Notes: generated by a model from the letters alone, not told the origin. DNA of 64,000 bases from Kushneria phosphatilytica (GCF_008247605.1 NZ_CP043420.1:1178001-1242000); one strand, 5' to 3'. Numbered from the stretch's first letter, positions 1 to 9,742 are shown. Translations and numbers: made by a program.

Positions 1-123
1 GAAGAGGTCGGCAAGCAGTTCGACGTCACTCGCGAGCGTATTCGCCAGATCGAAGCCAAGGCGTTGCGCAAGCTGCGACATCCCTCTCGCAGCGAAGCTC
101 TGCGCTCCTTTATCGAGGAGTAG
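1..123 (+). CDS. rpoD: RNA polymerase sigma-70 factor RpoD, C-terminal end (partial)
   Basis: Only the last 40 codons lie in the window, ending at TAG 121-123. They read [20 protein letters not shown] and onward to a [10 protein letters not shown] end. This is the region 4.2 helix-turn-helix that contacts the -35 promoter element, and it is nearly identical to the C-terminus of the housekeeping sigma factor of gammaproteobacteria. The gene starts outside the window. A strong terminator follows directly. Confidence 0.97.
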   Translation, partial: EEVGKQFDVTRERIRQIEAKALRKLRHPSRSEALRSFIEE

Positions 124-156
124 GCAAGCCTTTGCAGACTGCGTAACGATCCGGTC

Positions 157-188
157 AGGGGCGCTCCATGGAGCGCCCCTTTTGTTTT
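157..188 (+). terminator. Rho-independent terminator of rpoD
   Basis: A perfect 24-nt palindrome (157-180, core CTCCATGGAG, GC-rich arms) is followed by a T-rich run TTTTGTTTT. It starts 33 nt after the rpoD stop. There is no A-run on the left, so it should act mainly on the plus strand. Confidence 0.9.
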
Positions 189-233
189 CCTGCCTAACAC
201 TGACCCGACCGAGTCACGCATGAGTGACAATCG

Positions 234-1151
234 CTACTGTTGTGGGCGTTTCAGTTCATCGAGCAGCCAGTCATGGACGGCGCTTATGCGCGGATCATCG
301 AGAGCGCCGGGAGGGTGGACCAGTACATACTGCTTGCCAGTGGCGATACGTTCGCGGAAAGGGGCTATCAACTGACCTGAAGAGATTTCATCACTCAACA
401 GGGTGCGGCGTGCAATTGCCACTCCCATGCCGGCAATGGCCGCGGCAATGGTGAGATCATGACGATTGAAGGTATAGCCGCGTTGGACATTGATCGCCGG
501 GGCGCCGATGGCTTCGAGATAGGCCTCCCACTCGGCATGATCGCTGCTGCCCCGCCAGGCGGTGACATCATGCAGTAACGGATACCAGGCCAGGTCGGCC
601 GGCTGACGCAGAATCGGTCGGCCGCGTAGCAGCGAAGGCGCGCAGACCGGGAAGATTTCTTCGGCCATCAGTGGGGTCGTACGCATGCCCGGGTAAACCC
701 CTTCGCCGAGATCAATGGCCAGGTCGAAATCTCCGTTGGCCAATGACTGACTGCTGTCCTCGGCCTGCAGGCGCAGGTCCAGTTCCGGGAGCCTTGCTCT
801 CAGGCGTGGCAGTCTGGGCAGCAACCACCGGGCAAGAAAGGAGGGCAAGGCCCTTAATCGGATCTCGCCACTCATCAGGCTGCGTGAAAGTCGCTCGATC
901 TCCTGATCCACTTGCCCGTAGGCATCGATGACCACGCTGGCCAGACGCTGTCCCTCCGGTGTCAGAGAGAGGCGCCGGTGATGGCGATGAAACAGCCGAA
1001 ACCCCAGCCGGGCTTCGAGCTGCTTGATCTGCTGGCTGACCGCGCCCGTGGTGATGTGCAGCTCACCAGCCGCCTGGGTAAAGGAGAGACACCGCGCCGC
1101 TGTCGCGAATACGTGGAGCCCACCATGCATTGCACCATTGAGTCGGGGCAT
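234..1151 (-). CDS. LysR-type regulator, DsdC-like
   Basis: This LysR-family activator/repressor is 305 aa from the first ATG (1151); a longer reading to 1196 would need a TTG start. The N-terminal winged HTH is clear (FTQAAGELHITTGAVSQQIK, about residues 22-41) and is followed by a periplasmic-binding-like effector domain. The C-terminal half shares a pattern with E. coli DsdC: LLHD..AW, then F.R.DL..AAA..GVA..R, then SGQLIAPF. DsdC responds to D-serine. The gene diverges from an L-serine dehydratase gene with a 146-nt gap, so a role in serine-responsive control of that gene is a reasonable inference. The exact effector is unknown. Confidence 0.85.
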   Translation of the reverse strand: MPRLNGAMHGGLHVFATAARCLSFTQAAGELHITTGAVSQQIKQLEARLGFRLFHRHHRRLSLTPEGQRLASVVIDAYGQVDQEIERLSRSLMSGEIRLRALPSFLARWLLPRLPRLRARLPELDLRLQAEDSSQSLANGDFDLAIDLGEGVYPGMRTTPLMAEEIFPVCAPSLLRGRPILRQPADLAWYPLLHDVTAWRGSSDHAEWEAYLEAIGAPAINVQRGYTFNRHDLTIAAAIAGMGVAIARRTLLSDEISSGQLIAPFRERIATGKQYVLVHPPGALDDPRISAVHDWLLDELKRPQQ

Positions 1152-1297
1152 GGCCACCTGCTTCGGTTTAGTATTACTAAATAGATGCTTAGACAATATC
1201 GCTTGAGACTGGGAGATAAAAGCATAAACCTGTCAGTCATACGTGATGTCTGAGTCAGCTGATTTAGTTCTGCTTACAACAATACGGGAGCCCTGAC

Positions 1298-2671
1298 ATG
1301 CCTATCAGCGTCTTCGAACTGTTCAATATCGGCATTGGTCCTTCCAGTTCCCACACCGTGGGCCCGATGCGGGCCGCCCGGCGGTTTCTCGAGTCACTGC
1401 AGCAGCGCATTGCTCTGGAGCGGGTGAGCGGGATCGAAATTCATTTGCATGGCTCTCTGGCCGCCACGGGGCAGGGCCATGGCACCGACCGGGCAGTCAT
1501 CATGGGACTGATGGGTGAACAGCCCGACCGTATTGATCCGGCGATTATCGATCCCTGTATCGAAGAACTGTTGGAAGCGCAGACCCTGCGGCTGGACAAT
1601 CGTGTTGATGTGCCCTTTTTGTGGGGGCGTGACCTGCACTGGTCGCAGGAACCATTGCCCCGCCATCCCAACGCCCTGACGCTGGTGGCCTGTTTGCCCG
1701 GTGATGCCTGCTTTTCCCAGACCTGGTATTCGCTCGGAGGCGGCTTTGTCGTCGAGGCCGGAGAAATCGATGACGAGGCATCACTCGACGAGACGGTGGC
1801 GTTGCCTTACGAGTTCAATAGTGCTGATGAGCTGCTTGAGCTGTGCCAGCAGCATGATCTGAGTATTGCCGAGCTGATGCTGGCCAATGAACAGGCCTGG
1901 CACAGCGAGGCGGAAATTCGTGAGCGACTGCTGACCATCTGGCAGGCGATGCAGGCCTGTGTTGAGCGTGGTCTGCATCAGCAGGGCACGTTGCCGGGAG
2001 GGTTGAACGTACCACGTCGGGCACCCGGGTTGTATCAGCGGTTGCAGCGTAACGAGCGCAATCTGATTGCTACCACCTTTTCGGCAATGGAGTGGGTCAA
2101 TCTCTATGCGCTGGCGGTGAACGAAGAGAACGCCGCGGGCGGGCGCATGGTGACAGCGCCCACCAACGGCGCCGCCGGGATCGTGCCGGCAGTACTGCAT
2201 TATTGGATGCAGTTCGAAGAGAGTGCCTGCGAACGCGGAGTAGTGGATTTTCTATTGACGGCCGGCGCGATCGGTATCCTGTGCAAGAAGAATGCCTCGA
2301 TCTCCGGTGCCGAAGTGGGCTGTCAGGGAGAGGTCGGTGTGGCGTGTGCCATGGCGGCAGCGGGGCTTGCTCAGGTAATGGGAGGCACCCCGGCTCAGAT
2401 CGAGAATGCTGCCGAAATCGGCCTTGAGCATAATCTCGGTCTGACCTGCGATCCGGTCGGCGGACTGGTACAGGTACCCTGCATCGAACGCAACGCCATT
2501 GCCTCGGTCAAGGCAATCAATGCGGCCCAGTTTGCTCTGGGGGGCGATGGTACCCATTTCGTCTCGCTGGATCGGGTGATCCGTACCATGCGTGATACCG
2601 GGCGTGACATGCAGAGTGAATACAAGGAGACCTCGCGCGGCGGCCTGGCCGTCAACGCCATCGAGTGCTGA
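1298..2671 (+). CDS. sdaA: L-serine ammonia-lyase (L-serine dehydratase), single-chain 4Fe-4S type
   Basis: It deaminates L-serine to pyruvate and ammonia in the cytoplasm. The 457-aa chain starts [20 protein letters not shown], the conserved start of the beta domain with its SSSHT motif. The three cysteines expected to hold the oxygen-sensitive [4Fe-4S] cluster are visible: C342 in [11 protein letters not shown]384 in TCDPVGG and C395 in VPCIERN. Their spacing matches characterised bacterial enzymes. A GGGAG ribosome-binding site precedes the ATG. In Pseudomonas a serine dehydratase gene lies in the betaine-catabolic locus beside gbdR, and serine is formed from betaine-derived glycine, so this enzyme probably completes that route. 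SdaA and SdaB paralogues cannot be told apart here. Confidence 0.95.
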   Translation: MPISVFELFNIGIGPSSSHTVGPMRAARRFLESLQQRIALERVSGIEIHLHGSLAATGQGHGTDRAVIMGLMGEQPDRIDPAIIDPCIEELLEAQTLRLDNRVDVPFLWGRDLHWSQEPLPRHPNALTLVACLPGDACFSQTWYSLGGGFVVEAGEIDDEASLDETVALPYEFNSADELLELCQQHDLSIAELMLANEQAWHSEAEIRERLLTIWQAMQACVERGLHQQGTLPGGLNVPRRAPGLYQRLQRNERNLIATTFSAMEWVNLYALAVNEENAAGGRMVTAPTNGAAGIVPAVLHYWMQFEESACERGVVDFLLTAGAIGILCKKNASISGAEVGCQGEVGVACAMAAAGLAQVMGGTPAQIENAAEIGLEHNLGLTCDPVGGLVQVPCIERNAIASVKAINAAQFALGGDGTHFVSLDRVIRTMRDTGRDMQSEYKETSRGGLAVNAIEC

Positions 2672-2676
2672 GAATG

Positions 2677-3576
2677 TCAGTGGCTTGAGAGCGAAGGCGT
2701 ACCGGGCGTCGACATGCGTTCGACCAGGAAATCGACGAACTGGCGCACTCTTGAAGAGGGCTGACGGTGGCGGGGATAGACGATCCAGGCACCGGTATGC
2801 GGATAGCGGAAGGCTTCGAGGACACGCTCCAGCCAACCGGTCTGCAAATGTTCATCGATCAGATCTTCTGGCAGCTGTGCCAGGCCCATGCCCCGAGTGA
2901 CCGCATCCAGCATGGCCCGTGAAGAATTGGCCTGCCAGTTGCCGGTCACCCGGGGTTCACGACGCTGACCATGAACTTCGAACAGCCAGTGATCGTCAGC
3001 GCCGGTCAGACAGTTGTGCCGGGTCAGATCGCTCAATGTCGCGGGACGGCCGTGCCGTTTCAGATAATCCGGGGTGGCCACCACATGCAACGGACGTTCG
3101 CATAGTCGGCGGGCAATCAGGGTCGAGTCCTCCAGCACACCGATCCGAACCCCCAGATCGAATCCTTCTCCGATCAGATCGAACGATTCGTCCGTAAAGG
3201 TCATCTGCACGTCAAGCGTGGTATGGGCGTTGGCAAATTCGTTGATCAGTGGAGCGATATAGCGCTCGCCGAAGACCGGAGGGGCGACCACCCGGAGGGT
3301 GCCGCTGGGCTCATCACGCAGGGTACGAACTGCCTGCTCGGCTTCGGCCAGCCCACTGAGCATCGGCAGGCAGCGATCAAAGTAGAGCAGGCCGGCGTCT
3401 GTCAGATGGAGTCGGCGTGTGGTGCGATAGAGCAGAGGCACGCCAAGCTGCTGTTCAAGCTGGCTGATCAGGCGGCTGACGTGTGAAGGCGAAACCTTGA
3501 GGTGACGGGCCGCCCGCGAGAAGCTGCCCACGCGCGCCACTTCGATGAAGGCTTCAATCCGATCCCAGCGCTGCAT
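2677..3576 (-). CDS. LysR-type transcriptional regulator
   Basis: A full-length (299 aa) LysR protein with the N-terminal HTH FSRAARHLKVSPSHVSRLIS (about residues 19-38) and a standard substrate-binding domain beginning at GTLRVVAPPVFGE. It has a good GAGGGA ribosome-binding site 7 nt before the ATG. It belongs to the broad group near DsdC/CrgA-like regulators with a FDLGVRIG motif. The gene is last on the minus strand, 24 nt downstream of the amidase gene, so it may be co-transcribed with the TRAP/amidase operon. It converges with the serine dehydratase gene with only 5 nt between them. The effector is unknown. Confidence 0.88.
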   Translation of the reverse strand: MQRWDRIEAFIEVARVGSFSRAARHLKVSPSHVSRLISQLEQQLGVPLLYRTTRRLHLTDAGLLYFDRCLPMLSGLAEAEQAVRTLRDEPSGTLRVVAPPVFGERYIAPLINEFANAHTTLDVQMTFTDESFDLIGEGFDLGVRIGVLEDSTLIARRLCERPLHVVATPDYLKRHGRPATLSDLTRHNCLTGADDHWLFEVHGQRREPRVTGNWQANSSRAMLDAVTRGMGLAQLPEDLIDEHLQTGWLERVLEAFRYPHTGAWIVYPRHRQPSSRVRQFVDFLVERMSTPGTPSLSSH

Positions 3577-3600
3577 GATGTCCCTCGCTTCCCGGTGATT

Positions 3601-4980
3601 CTATCTGCCACGTTCGTTGATCAGCAGGTGCTCCAGGACGGCAGCGGTCTGCAGGATACGAGCGTCTTCTCCTCTGGGACGGGCCACCATCAGACCCAGT
3701 GGCAGGGACCGGTCATGCGGCTGGAACGGCAGAGAGAGTGCACAGGCATCAAGATAGTTGAAAACATTGGTGTGACGCAGCGCCCGCCGATTGGTCTCCA
3801 TGAACAGCGATCGGTCACGCTCCAGGGGCGCCCGTTCAGGCGGCAGCAAGGGGGTGGTGGGCAGCAGTACACCGTCAAAACCGACCATCTCTCGTTGAAA
3901 GCGTTGTTGTAGCGTCTCGCGCGGCCAGAGGCGTTCGAGATAGTCGTGCGCCGTGATCGCCACGCCGTCACCGAGTCGTTCGGCGACGATGGGATCAAAG
4001 CGCTCCGACATTGTCGCCAGACGCTCATGATGCAGAGCGGCAGCTTCCGGTACGACCAGACCGCCCCGGGCGTTGATGGCGACAGTCTCTTCGATGGCTT
4101 CGATCGGCAGTCGTTCGAGCTGACAGCCCTGTGCTTCAAGCTGCGCGCAGGCTCGGTCGAAGAGGGCACGAACCTCATCATCGAGCTCTTCGAACAGCGC
4201 TCCCTGTGGCAATGCCAGCCGCAGTGGGCGCGGTGAGGCGTCCAGGTCCGGGAGCCTCTGTTCACTCAGGGCTGCCCATAGCCTGGCGCAACACTCCACG
4301 GTGGGGGCGATGGGACCGACACAATCGAGACTGGTTGATAGCGGCCACGCGCCTTCGCGCGGCACGCTCTCCTGGCTGGGCTTGAACCCGGTGAGGCCGC
4401 AGAAGGCGGCCGGCACTCGCAGCGACCCCCCGGTATCGCTGCCCAGGGTAGCTGCTGCCAGGCCCAGGGCGACTGAAGCTGCCCCGCCCGAAGTTGAACC
4501 ACCGGGAATGCGCGCAGCATCGAAGGGGTTGGGCGGGGTGCCGTAATGTGGATTGAGCCCCAGCCCGGAGAAGGCGAATTCGGTCATGTTGGTGCGACCG
4601 AAAGCCAGGGCGCCGGCGCGGCGCAGCCGAGTTACGGCTGGCGCGTCATGCGCTGACACCGGTTGATCGTCAAGAACGCGAGATCCCGCTCGCGTGATCT
4701 CGCCGCGAACATCGAAAAGATCCTTGAGGCTGATCGGGACACCCTCAATGCCGCTGGCTAAGGGCTCGGGATCCGCCATGGTGGCATGCTCCAGCCGCTC
4801 CAGACCGGGGTCGAGAAAAATGGTGTCGCGGTCCGGATGATTGCGAATGCGTTCCACCAGAGCACGGGTGCTCTGTGCGGGTGAGAAATCGCCACGCTGC
4901 CAGGCAGTCATCAGCTCGGCCAGCGAGCGCTGGCGTACCGGGCGTTGCCAGAAGGCGTGGGCCTGAGAAAGCTCTGTCAT
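3601..4980 (-). CDS. Amidase-signature family hydrolase
   Basis: A 459-aa serine hydrolase of the amidase-signature superfamily. The catalytic triad can be read: Lys86 in PISLKDLFD, the cis-serine loop GGSTSGG (160-166), and the nucleophile Ser186 in GSDTGGSLRVP. Members cleave C-N bonds of amides, for example allophanate, indoleacetamide or cyclic-imide products; the specific substrate cannot be read from the sequence. It is the last enzyme gene of a minus-strand cluster, 23 nt downstream of the DUF2848 gene and behind a TRAP transporter. It therefore probably acts on a compound imported by that transporter or on a product of the two DUF proteins. Confidence 0.88.
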   Translation of the reverse strand: MTELSQAHAFWQRPVRQRSLAELMTAWQRGDFSPAQSTRALVERIRNHPDRDTIFLDPGLERLEHATMADPEPLASGIEGVPISLKDLFDVRGEITRAGSRVLDDQPVSAHDAPAVTRLRRAGALAFGRTNMTEFAFSGLGLNPHYGTPPNPFDAARIPGGSTSGGAASVALGLAAATLGSDTGGSLRVPAAFCGLTGFKPSQESVPREGAWPLSTSLDCVGPIAPTVECCARLWAALSEQRLPDLDASPRPLRLALPQGALFEELDDEVRALFDRACAQLEAQGCQLERLPIEAIEETVAINARGGLVVPEAAALHHERLATMSERFDPIVAERLGDGVAITAHDYLERLWPRETLQQRFQREMVGFDGVLLPTTPLLPPERAPLERDRSLFMETNRRALRHTNVFNYLDACALSLPFQPHDRSLPLGLMVARPRGEDARILQTAAVLEHLLINERGR

Positions 4981-5003
4981 TACGTTATTGTCTCGCCCTG
5001 TAA

Positions 5004-5687
5004 TTATTGAACGATCGGCAGAACATCAATGGTATAGCCATGCTCGATGCGCCTGTTGTGTACGGGGTCGAGCAGTGCCATGTCAAAGCGACGGCTCGAG
5101 CGTACGCCACCGCGAGCTGGCACGGTACCGCACCATAGTGCCGTATGCGGTGCAAGCTCACCATTACGAGCAATTTCTTCGGGTAGACGGGCGAACAGCT
5201 CCGCGGGATCAAGCAGTTCCGCCAGGGTGCCATGCTGGTAGCAGACGGACTCTCCCGCTTCCTCGATGTGGCTCTCCAGCAACAACTGATCCCAGTGTGG
5301 GCGGATCTCATCAAATGCCCAGATGTCGCGACCGATTGGCTTGGCGCAGAGCTGCTTGGATTCGGCGACGCCCACGGCTTCAAGCTTGCGGTCAGTATGA
5401 TCGGAGCCAACTGTTACCCACAGTCGCCCCTCTTCATCACTGAGCAGACAGACCTCGACCTCACCGGAACCGGCTTCTCCCAGCATCTGGATCCTGGACT
5501 GCTGGGTGACAAGCCATTCACTGCAGCGGTAAAAAAGCGGTGTGGTTGAAGGAGGCTTGACGCCAAGTTCGGCCAGTTCATCGATATGATGCTGAACTGC
5601 CGTTTGATCGCGTCCTGCCCAACCGGCGATGGCAATCCGGTGAATGACAATCTCGTGGCGTTCACTGCCGTGGTGGAAGACCGGCAT
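5004..5687 (-). CDS. DUF2848 family protein
   Basis: A 227-aa soluble protein recognised as DUF2848, a family without assigned activity. Conserved-looking segments include VGSDHTDRKLEAVGVAESKQ and CAKPIGRDIWAFDEI. The SDHTDR...E pattern recalls acidic metal-binding segments of fumarylacetoacetate-hydrolase-like folds, but that comparison is only suggestive. A very strong AAGGAGAT ribosome-binding site lies just before the ATG. It sits between the TRAP permease gene and the amidase gene in one minus-strand operon, which suggests an enzyme in the same catabolic route. Confidence 0.75.
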   Translation of the reverse strand: MPVFHHGSERHEIVIHRIAIAGWAGRDQTAVQHHIDELAELGVKPPSTTPLFYRCSEWLVTQQSRIQMLGEAGSGEVEVCLLSDEEGRLWVTVGSDHTDRKLEAVGVAESKQLCAKPIGRDIWAFDEIRPHWDQLLLESHIEEAGESVCYQHGTLAELLDPAELFARLPEEIARNGELAPHTALWCGTVPARGGVRSSRRFDMALLDPVHNRRIEHGYTIDVLPIVQ

Positions 5688-5715
5688 GGGTATCTCCTTG
5701 TGAAGGTTGCAGGGT

Positions 5716-6996
5716 TCAGAGCGCGTTCGGTAGCCACAGTGCCAGTTGTGGCCAGAGGATCAGGATGATCGCCAGTACCAGCATGGCGACGATATAGGGC
5801 AGGGTTCCCAACACAACGTCACTGAAGGGGCGCCCGGGGCGCGACGCCTGAACGATGTAGAGATTGAGTCCTACCGGTGGTGTGATCAGCGCCATTTCAA
5901 TGAACAGGATCATGACCACGCCGAACCACACCGGATCGAAACCGGCGGAAAACAGTAGCGGAGCGACGATGGGGAGGGAGATCACCATCAGTGACAGGGT
6001 TTCGATGAAAAAGCCCAGCACAATGAACAAGGCCAGGACAGCCAGTAGCAGAGCCATATCACTGAGCTGTAGTGAATTCAGCAGGTCGGTAAGTTTGCCC
6101 GAGAGCCCGGCTGAAGCCAGCGCGAAATTGAGAAACGACGCCGCCAGGATAATGAACAGGATCATCGCGGAGGTCCGCACGGTATTGTCCAGAGCGGCCA
6201 GCAACATGCGGTGATCGAGACGTCGGTTGCAGGCAGCCAGAATCAAGGCAACCACGACCCCCAGAGCCGCTGCTTCGGTAGGCGTGGCCCAACCGAGGTA
6301 GATGGAGCCGACGATGGCGATGAACAGGGTCAGCAGCGGTAACAGGAAGGCGGAGTGGCGCAGACGCTCACGCCATGAAGAGCTTCGGCTCGGGCCCCCC
6401 AGGGCAGGGCGCAGATAACATAGTAAAGCGGAGGTCAGGAGAAACAGCAGGGTCAGAATCAGCCCTGGTATCAGCCCGGCCATGAACAGTTTCGGGATCG
6501 AGGTCTGGGTGAGAAAACCATAGACGATCAGATTGATCGACGGTGGAATCAGAATGCCCAGGGTGCCGCCGGCGGCGATGGTGCCGCAGAACAGGCGTGG
6601 ATGGTAGCCGAGTTGCTCGCCCTGTGGCAGGGCAACAGTGGAAACGGTCGCTGCCGTGGCTACCGAAGAGCCGGACGTTGCTGAAAACAGCATCGACGTC
6701 ATGACATTGGCGTGCAGCAGGCCGCCGGGTAACCAGGACAGCCAGTGATCCATGGCGCGATAGGCACGTTCGGCAATGCCGGCGCGCACGATGATTTCTC
6801 CCATCAGAATGAACAGCGGAATGGCGATCAGCAGAAAGGAGTCAGCAGCCGACCACAGGTTCTGGCCCAGGGCGCGTAGCAGCGGAAAGAAGGCAAAGAA
6901 CTGATCAACGCCAAAGGCCAGCAGAAACAGTGCGACTGCCACGGGAATGCCGGTCAGTAGCAGGGCCAGAATCCCGATCGATAGAAAGGCCAGCAT
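5716..6996 (-). CDS. TRAP transporter large permease subunit (DctM family)
   Basis: A 426-aa integral membrane protein with about 12 hydrophobic segments, the usual size for DctM. Recognisable features are the glycine-rich GILIPPSINLIVYG and ITPPVGLNLYIVQ segments and the N-terminal LTGIPVAVALFLLAFG. It forms the sodium-coupled transport channel with the small subunit. Its ATG overlaps the stop codon of the DctQ gene by one base (TGATG), which indicates translational coupling. Its substrate is set by the DctP protein encoded upstream. Confidence 0.95.
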   Translation of the reverse strand: MLAFLSIGILALLLTGIPVAVALFLLAFGVDQFFAFFPLLRALGQNLWSAADSFLLIAIPLFILMGEIIVRAGIAERAYRAMDHWLSWLPGGLLHANVMTSMLFSATSGSSVATAATVSTVALPQGEQLGYHPRLFCGTIAAGGTLGILIPPSINLIVYGFLTQTSIPKLFMAGLIPGLILTLLFLLTSALLCYLRPALGGPSRSSSWRERLRHSAFLLPLLTLFIAIVGSIYLGWATPTEAAALGVVVALILAACNRRLDHRMLLAALDNTVRTSAMILFIILAASFLNFALASAGLSGKLTDLLNSLQLSDMALLLAVLALFIVLGFFIETLSLMVISLPIVAPLLFSAGFDPVWFGVVMILFIEMALITPPVGLNLYIVQASRPGRPFSDVVLGTLPYIVAMLVLAIILILWPQLALWLPNAL

Positions 6997-7598
6997 CAGC
7001 GTGACTCCTTCATCGATGACGGATCCGGGTCAGTAGACGATACGGTTTCATCGTTCATGCCGATCAGGGTGGTCAGGGTGGGGCGATCTCCCATGAGGGC
7101 TGCCAGCAGACTGCGAACACCCAGCACCGAAGTGGTCAAGGCAAACCAGCTGTAGCCGAGTACCCAGATCAGCTGGGGGATCCACAGCGGTGTCGAAAGC
7201 GGGGTATTGGCCGTGGCGTGGTTGTGCAGCGAGGTGGCAAGCACTGGCCAGGCATGCAGCATGATCAGCCAGCTCACCAGATTGAGCGCCGAAATGGCGA
7301 CCAGATCGAGTACTGCCTGAAGCCATGTCGGCAGCCGTGAATAGCCCAGATCGATACGGATATGCGCCTTCTCGATCAGGGTATGCGCCAATCCCCAGGA
7401 GGAGAGAATCGCGAGCATATAGCCGGAGTATTCCTGAACGCCATCCAGTGACTCACCGGTCAGTTTGCGGCGAATCACTTCCAGGGTGACGAAGGCGACC
7501 ACCGCCAGCAGCGCCAGTCCGATCAAGCGGGCGGCCCAGCGTGACAGCAGTCGGGTCAGGGCGACCAGACGGTCGCAGGCATGAAGCAGGGCAGTCAT
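6996..7598 (-). CDS. TRAP transporter small permease subunit (DctQ family)
   Basis: A 200-aa membrane protein with four predicted transmembrane segments, starting at the hydrophobic stretch AARLIGLALLAVVAFVTLEV. The DctQ-type sequence WGLAHTLIEKAHIRIDL lies in the middle. It pairs with DctM to make the TRAP membrane complex. A GGAGGGG ribosome-binding site precedes the ATG. The C-terminal 25 residues are polar and look like a cytoplasmic tail. Confidence 0.93.
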   Translation of the reverse strand: MTALLHACDRLVALTRLLSRWAARLIGLALLAVVAFVTLEVIRRKLTGESLDGVQEYSGYMLAILSSWGLAHTLIEKAHIRIDLGYSRLPTWLQAVLDLVAISALNLVSWLIMLHAWPVLATSLHNHATANTPLSTPLWIPQLIWVLGYSWFALTTSVLGVRSLLAALMGDRPTLTTLIGMNDETVSSTDPDPSSMKESR

Positions 7599-7669
7599 GA
7601 GTTCCCCTCCGCGATGGACCGGGCGGCTGCCCGGTCGTCAGCGTTGGTGTCAGTGCCTGATGAGCGGTG

Positions 7670-8755
7670 TCAGGGCGTCGGTACCTTGAGGTCGACGATG
7701 GGGCCGACCTGGTTGTTCCAGGCCTTGCGGGTGGGGGCATCGACCCTGGCTGCCCACGCCGGCAACACATGATCCCCGAGTGCCTCGCGGGCATGCTGTT
7801 CGTCGGCCTTGCTCGGTTCCACCAACGTCATGCTGGCCGGTTTGCCGTGCTCACACTGCCCACCCTGCCCGGTGAGGCAGGCAATACCCTGTTGCGTTTC
7901 GGTATGGGCGTTTTCCCAGACCGGTTTGACGAAGTTCTGCTGAATCTGCTCGGTCAGCAGTTGCTGCTGTTGCTTGGAAAGCGCATTCCAGCGCTTGTTG
8001 TTGATGGCTGTAAGCACATAGTCCCATCCGCCGATCGGCAGCGGCATCAGGTAGCTGCTGACATCCTGCCAGCCGGCACTGTAGCCGGAGAGTGAGCCGG
8101 TCACGGCACAATCGATGACCCCTCGCTCCATGGCGCCGGGGACTTCGTTGAAGGCAAGATTGACACTGTTGGCGCCAATCGCCTGCAGGAATTCGCCGGT
8201 GGAACGCCCGCTGGCGCGCACTTTTTTCCCCTTGAGATCGGCCAGCCCCTTGATCGGTGTATTACAGAACACGATCTGCTCGGGATAGGGCACGATGGCC
8301 AGGGCATGGCTGTCAAAGCGCTGATTCATGGTGCGCTGAGCGATCGGCATATAGGCGTTGGCAACCCGGTGTGCAGTATCGACATCCGGTGCCATCATCG
8401 GCAGATCAAGTCCTTCGAGTTCGGGCGCATCACTGACCACGTAATCTGCCGAGGTCATGCCGACATCAAATAGCCCATTGGAGAGGTAGCGAAAAACATC
8501 GGAGCTGGCGATGCCCATCTGATCGAAGGTGGTCATCTGGACATTGAACTGGCCATCACTGGCTTCGGGCAGGGTCTTCGTCCAGAAGGGCTTTTCGAAA
8601 TCCTGGTGCAAGGCAAGGCTGCTCCAGCTGCCCACTACCTTGAGGTCGGTCGCCGCCAGCGCACTGCCGGAAGAGGCAAACAGTGCGGTGGTCGCCAGCG
8701 TCCAGCCCAGTGAGGTGTGCCTGAGCCAATTGGAGAGGTGTTGCAATGATGCCAT
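7670..8755 (-). CDS. TRAP transporter substrate-binding protein (DctP family)
   Basis: A periplasmic solute receptor of 361 aa. A signal peptide with hydrophobic core WTLATTALFASSG ends near ALA-ATDLK (residue 35). The segment GKKVRASGRSTGEFLQ contains the conserved arginine that usually binds the ligand carboxylate, so the substrate is probably a small organic acid. Two cysteines in a short loop (CLTGQGGQCEHG) may form a disulfide in the periplasm. It is followed by dctQ after 71 nt and preceded by the DUF1445 gene. A GAGGGAG ribosome-binding site supports the start. Confidence 0.93.
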   Translation of the reverse strand: MASLQHLSNWLRHTSLGWTLATTALFASSGSALAATDLKVVGSWSSLALHQDFEKPFWTKTLPEASDGQFNVQMTTFDQMGIASSDVFRYLSNGLFDVGMTSADYVVSDAPELEGLDLPMMAPDVDTAHRVANAYMPIAQRTMNQRFDSHALAIVPYPEQIVFCNTPIKGLADLKGKKVRASGRSTGEFLQAIGANSVNLAFNEVPGAMERGVIDCAVTGSLSGYSAGWQDVSSYLMPLPIGGWDYVLTAINNKRWNALSKQQQQLLTEQIQQNFVKPVWENAHTETQQGIACLTGQGGQCEHGKPASMTLVEPSKADEQHAREALGDHVLPAWAARVDAPTRKAWNNQVGPIVDLKVPTP

Positions 8756-8811
8756 GGGATACTCCCTCTATTGTGATTGTCGGAGCTCGGTAGCCGGATC
8801 GCGCCGCGATC

Positions 8812-9615
8812 TCAGCTGTATTTCAGGTGGGTGTTGGGGACATCGGTGATCAGCATGTGACCCGGACTATGAGTAATGGCCAGAGGCAAACGAGCATTTT
8901 CCAGCGCTACCTGGGGAGTAACGCCGCAGGCCCAGAATACCGGGATGTCACCGGGCTCGATGACCGGCGGGTCACCGAAGTTGGGGCAGCTCAGATCCGT
9001 AATGCCGAGCTGTTCGGGGGCACACAGATGTATCGGGGCACCATGTACCCGCGGCATGTCACTCGTTACCTGAACGGCGCGAATGGCATCACCCGGCGGC
9101 ATGGGACGCATCGACACCACCAGGTGCCCATGGAAGGCGCCAGCCGGAGTCAGTTCGATGCGAGTGCGATACATGGGTACATTGCGCTCGTGGAGGATAT
9201 GTCGCACCGGTATGCCATCAGCGAGCAGCGCCTGTTCAAAGGAAAAGGAACAGCCGATGGCAAAGCCCATCATATCGTCCTGCCAGAATTCGCGGATATC
9301 TTCCGGCTCATTCACACAGCAACCATCCCGATAAATTCGGTAACGGGGCAGATCGGTACGCAGGTCGATATCGGGCGCCAGACTGGGCAGGTGAGGATCA
9401 CCCGGTTCGGTGACACCCAGTAGTGGGCATGCCCTGGCATTGGCAATACAGAAGCGAAGAAAGTCATCGCCGTACTGCTGAGGCAGGATCACCAGATTGG
9501 CCTGTGCATATCCGTCGGCGAGTCCTGCCGTGGGGCCTTTCCAGCGGCCATGGCGGATAGTGTCCCGGATGGCATCAGGGGTGCCGGTGGGGCGTACAGC
9601 AGCAAAATGGCTCAT
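8812..9615 (-). CDS. DUF1445 / D-glutamate cyclase-like family protein (putative hydro-lyase)
   Basis: This 267-aa protein (start at ATG 9615; upstream codons are not conserved in style) belongs to the DUF1445 or YcsI family. Clear family segments are GLADGYAQANLVILP, DDMMGFAIGCSFSFEQAL, VSMRPMP and VFWACGVTPQVAL. In vertebrates the related D-glutamate cyclase makes 5-oxo-D-proline; bacterial members are usually annotated as putative hydro-lyases. It is the first enzyme gene of the minus-strand TRAP operon. With an amidase in the same unit, a pathway passing through a cyclic amide such as 5-oxoproline is a possible, untested inference. Confidence 0.8.
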   Translation of the reverse strand: MSHFAAVRPTGTPDAIRDTIRHGRWKGPTAGLADGYAQANLVILPQQYGDDFLRFCIANARACPLLGVTEPGDPHLPSLAPDIDLRTDLPRYRIYRDGCCVNEPEDIREFWQDDMMGFAIGCSFSFEQALLADGIPVRHILHERNVPMYRTRIELTPAGAFHGHLVVSMRPMPPGDAIRAVQVTSDMPRVHGAPIHLCAPEQLGITDLSCPNFGDPPVIEPGDIPVFWACGVTPQVALENARLPLAITHSPGHMLITDVPNTHLKYS

Positions 9616-9742
9616 GGCTGATCTCGCTTGTTGTTGTCCATGGCCGGTTGTTGGCCGGCGCGAGCATCTCCTGTTCAAGCTATCCGCTGGGCGGTCATCA
9701 TTCAAATCGATTTTAATGATTATTGATGATCGGCAAATCCTT

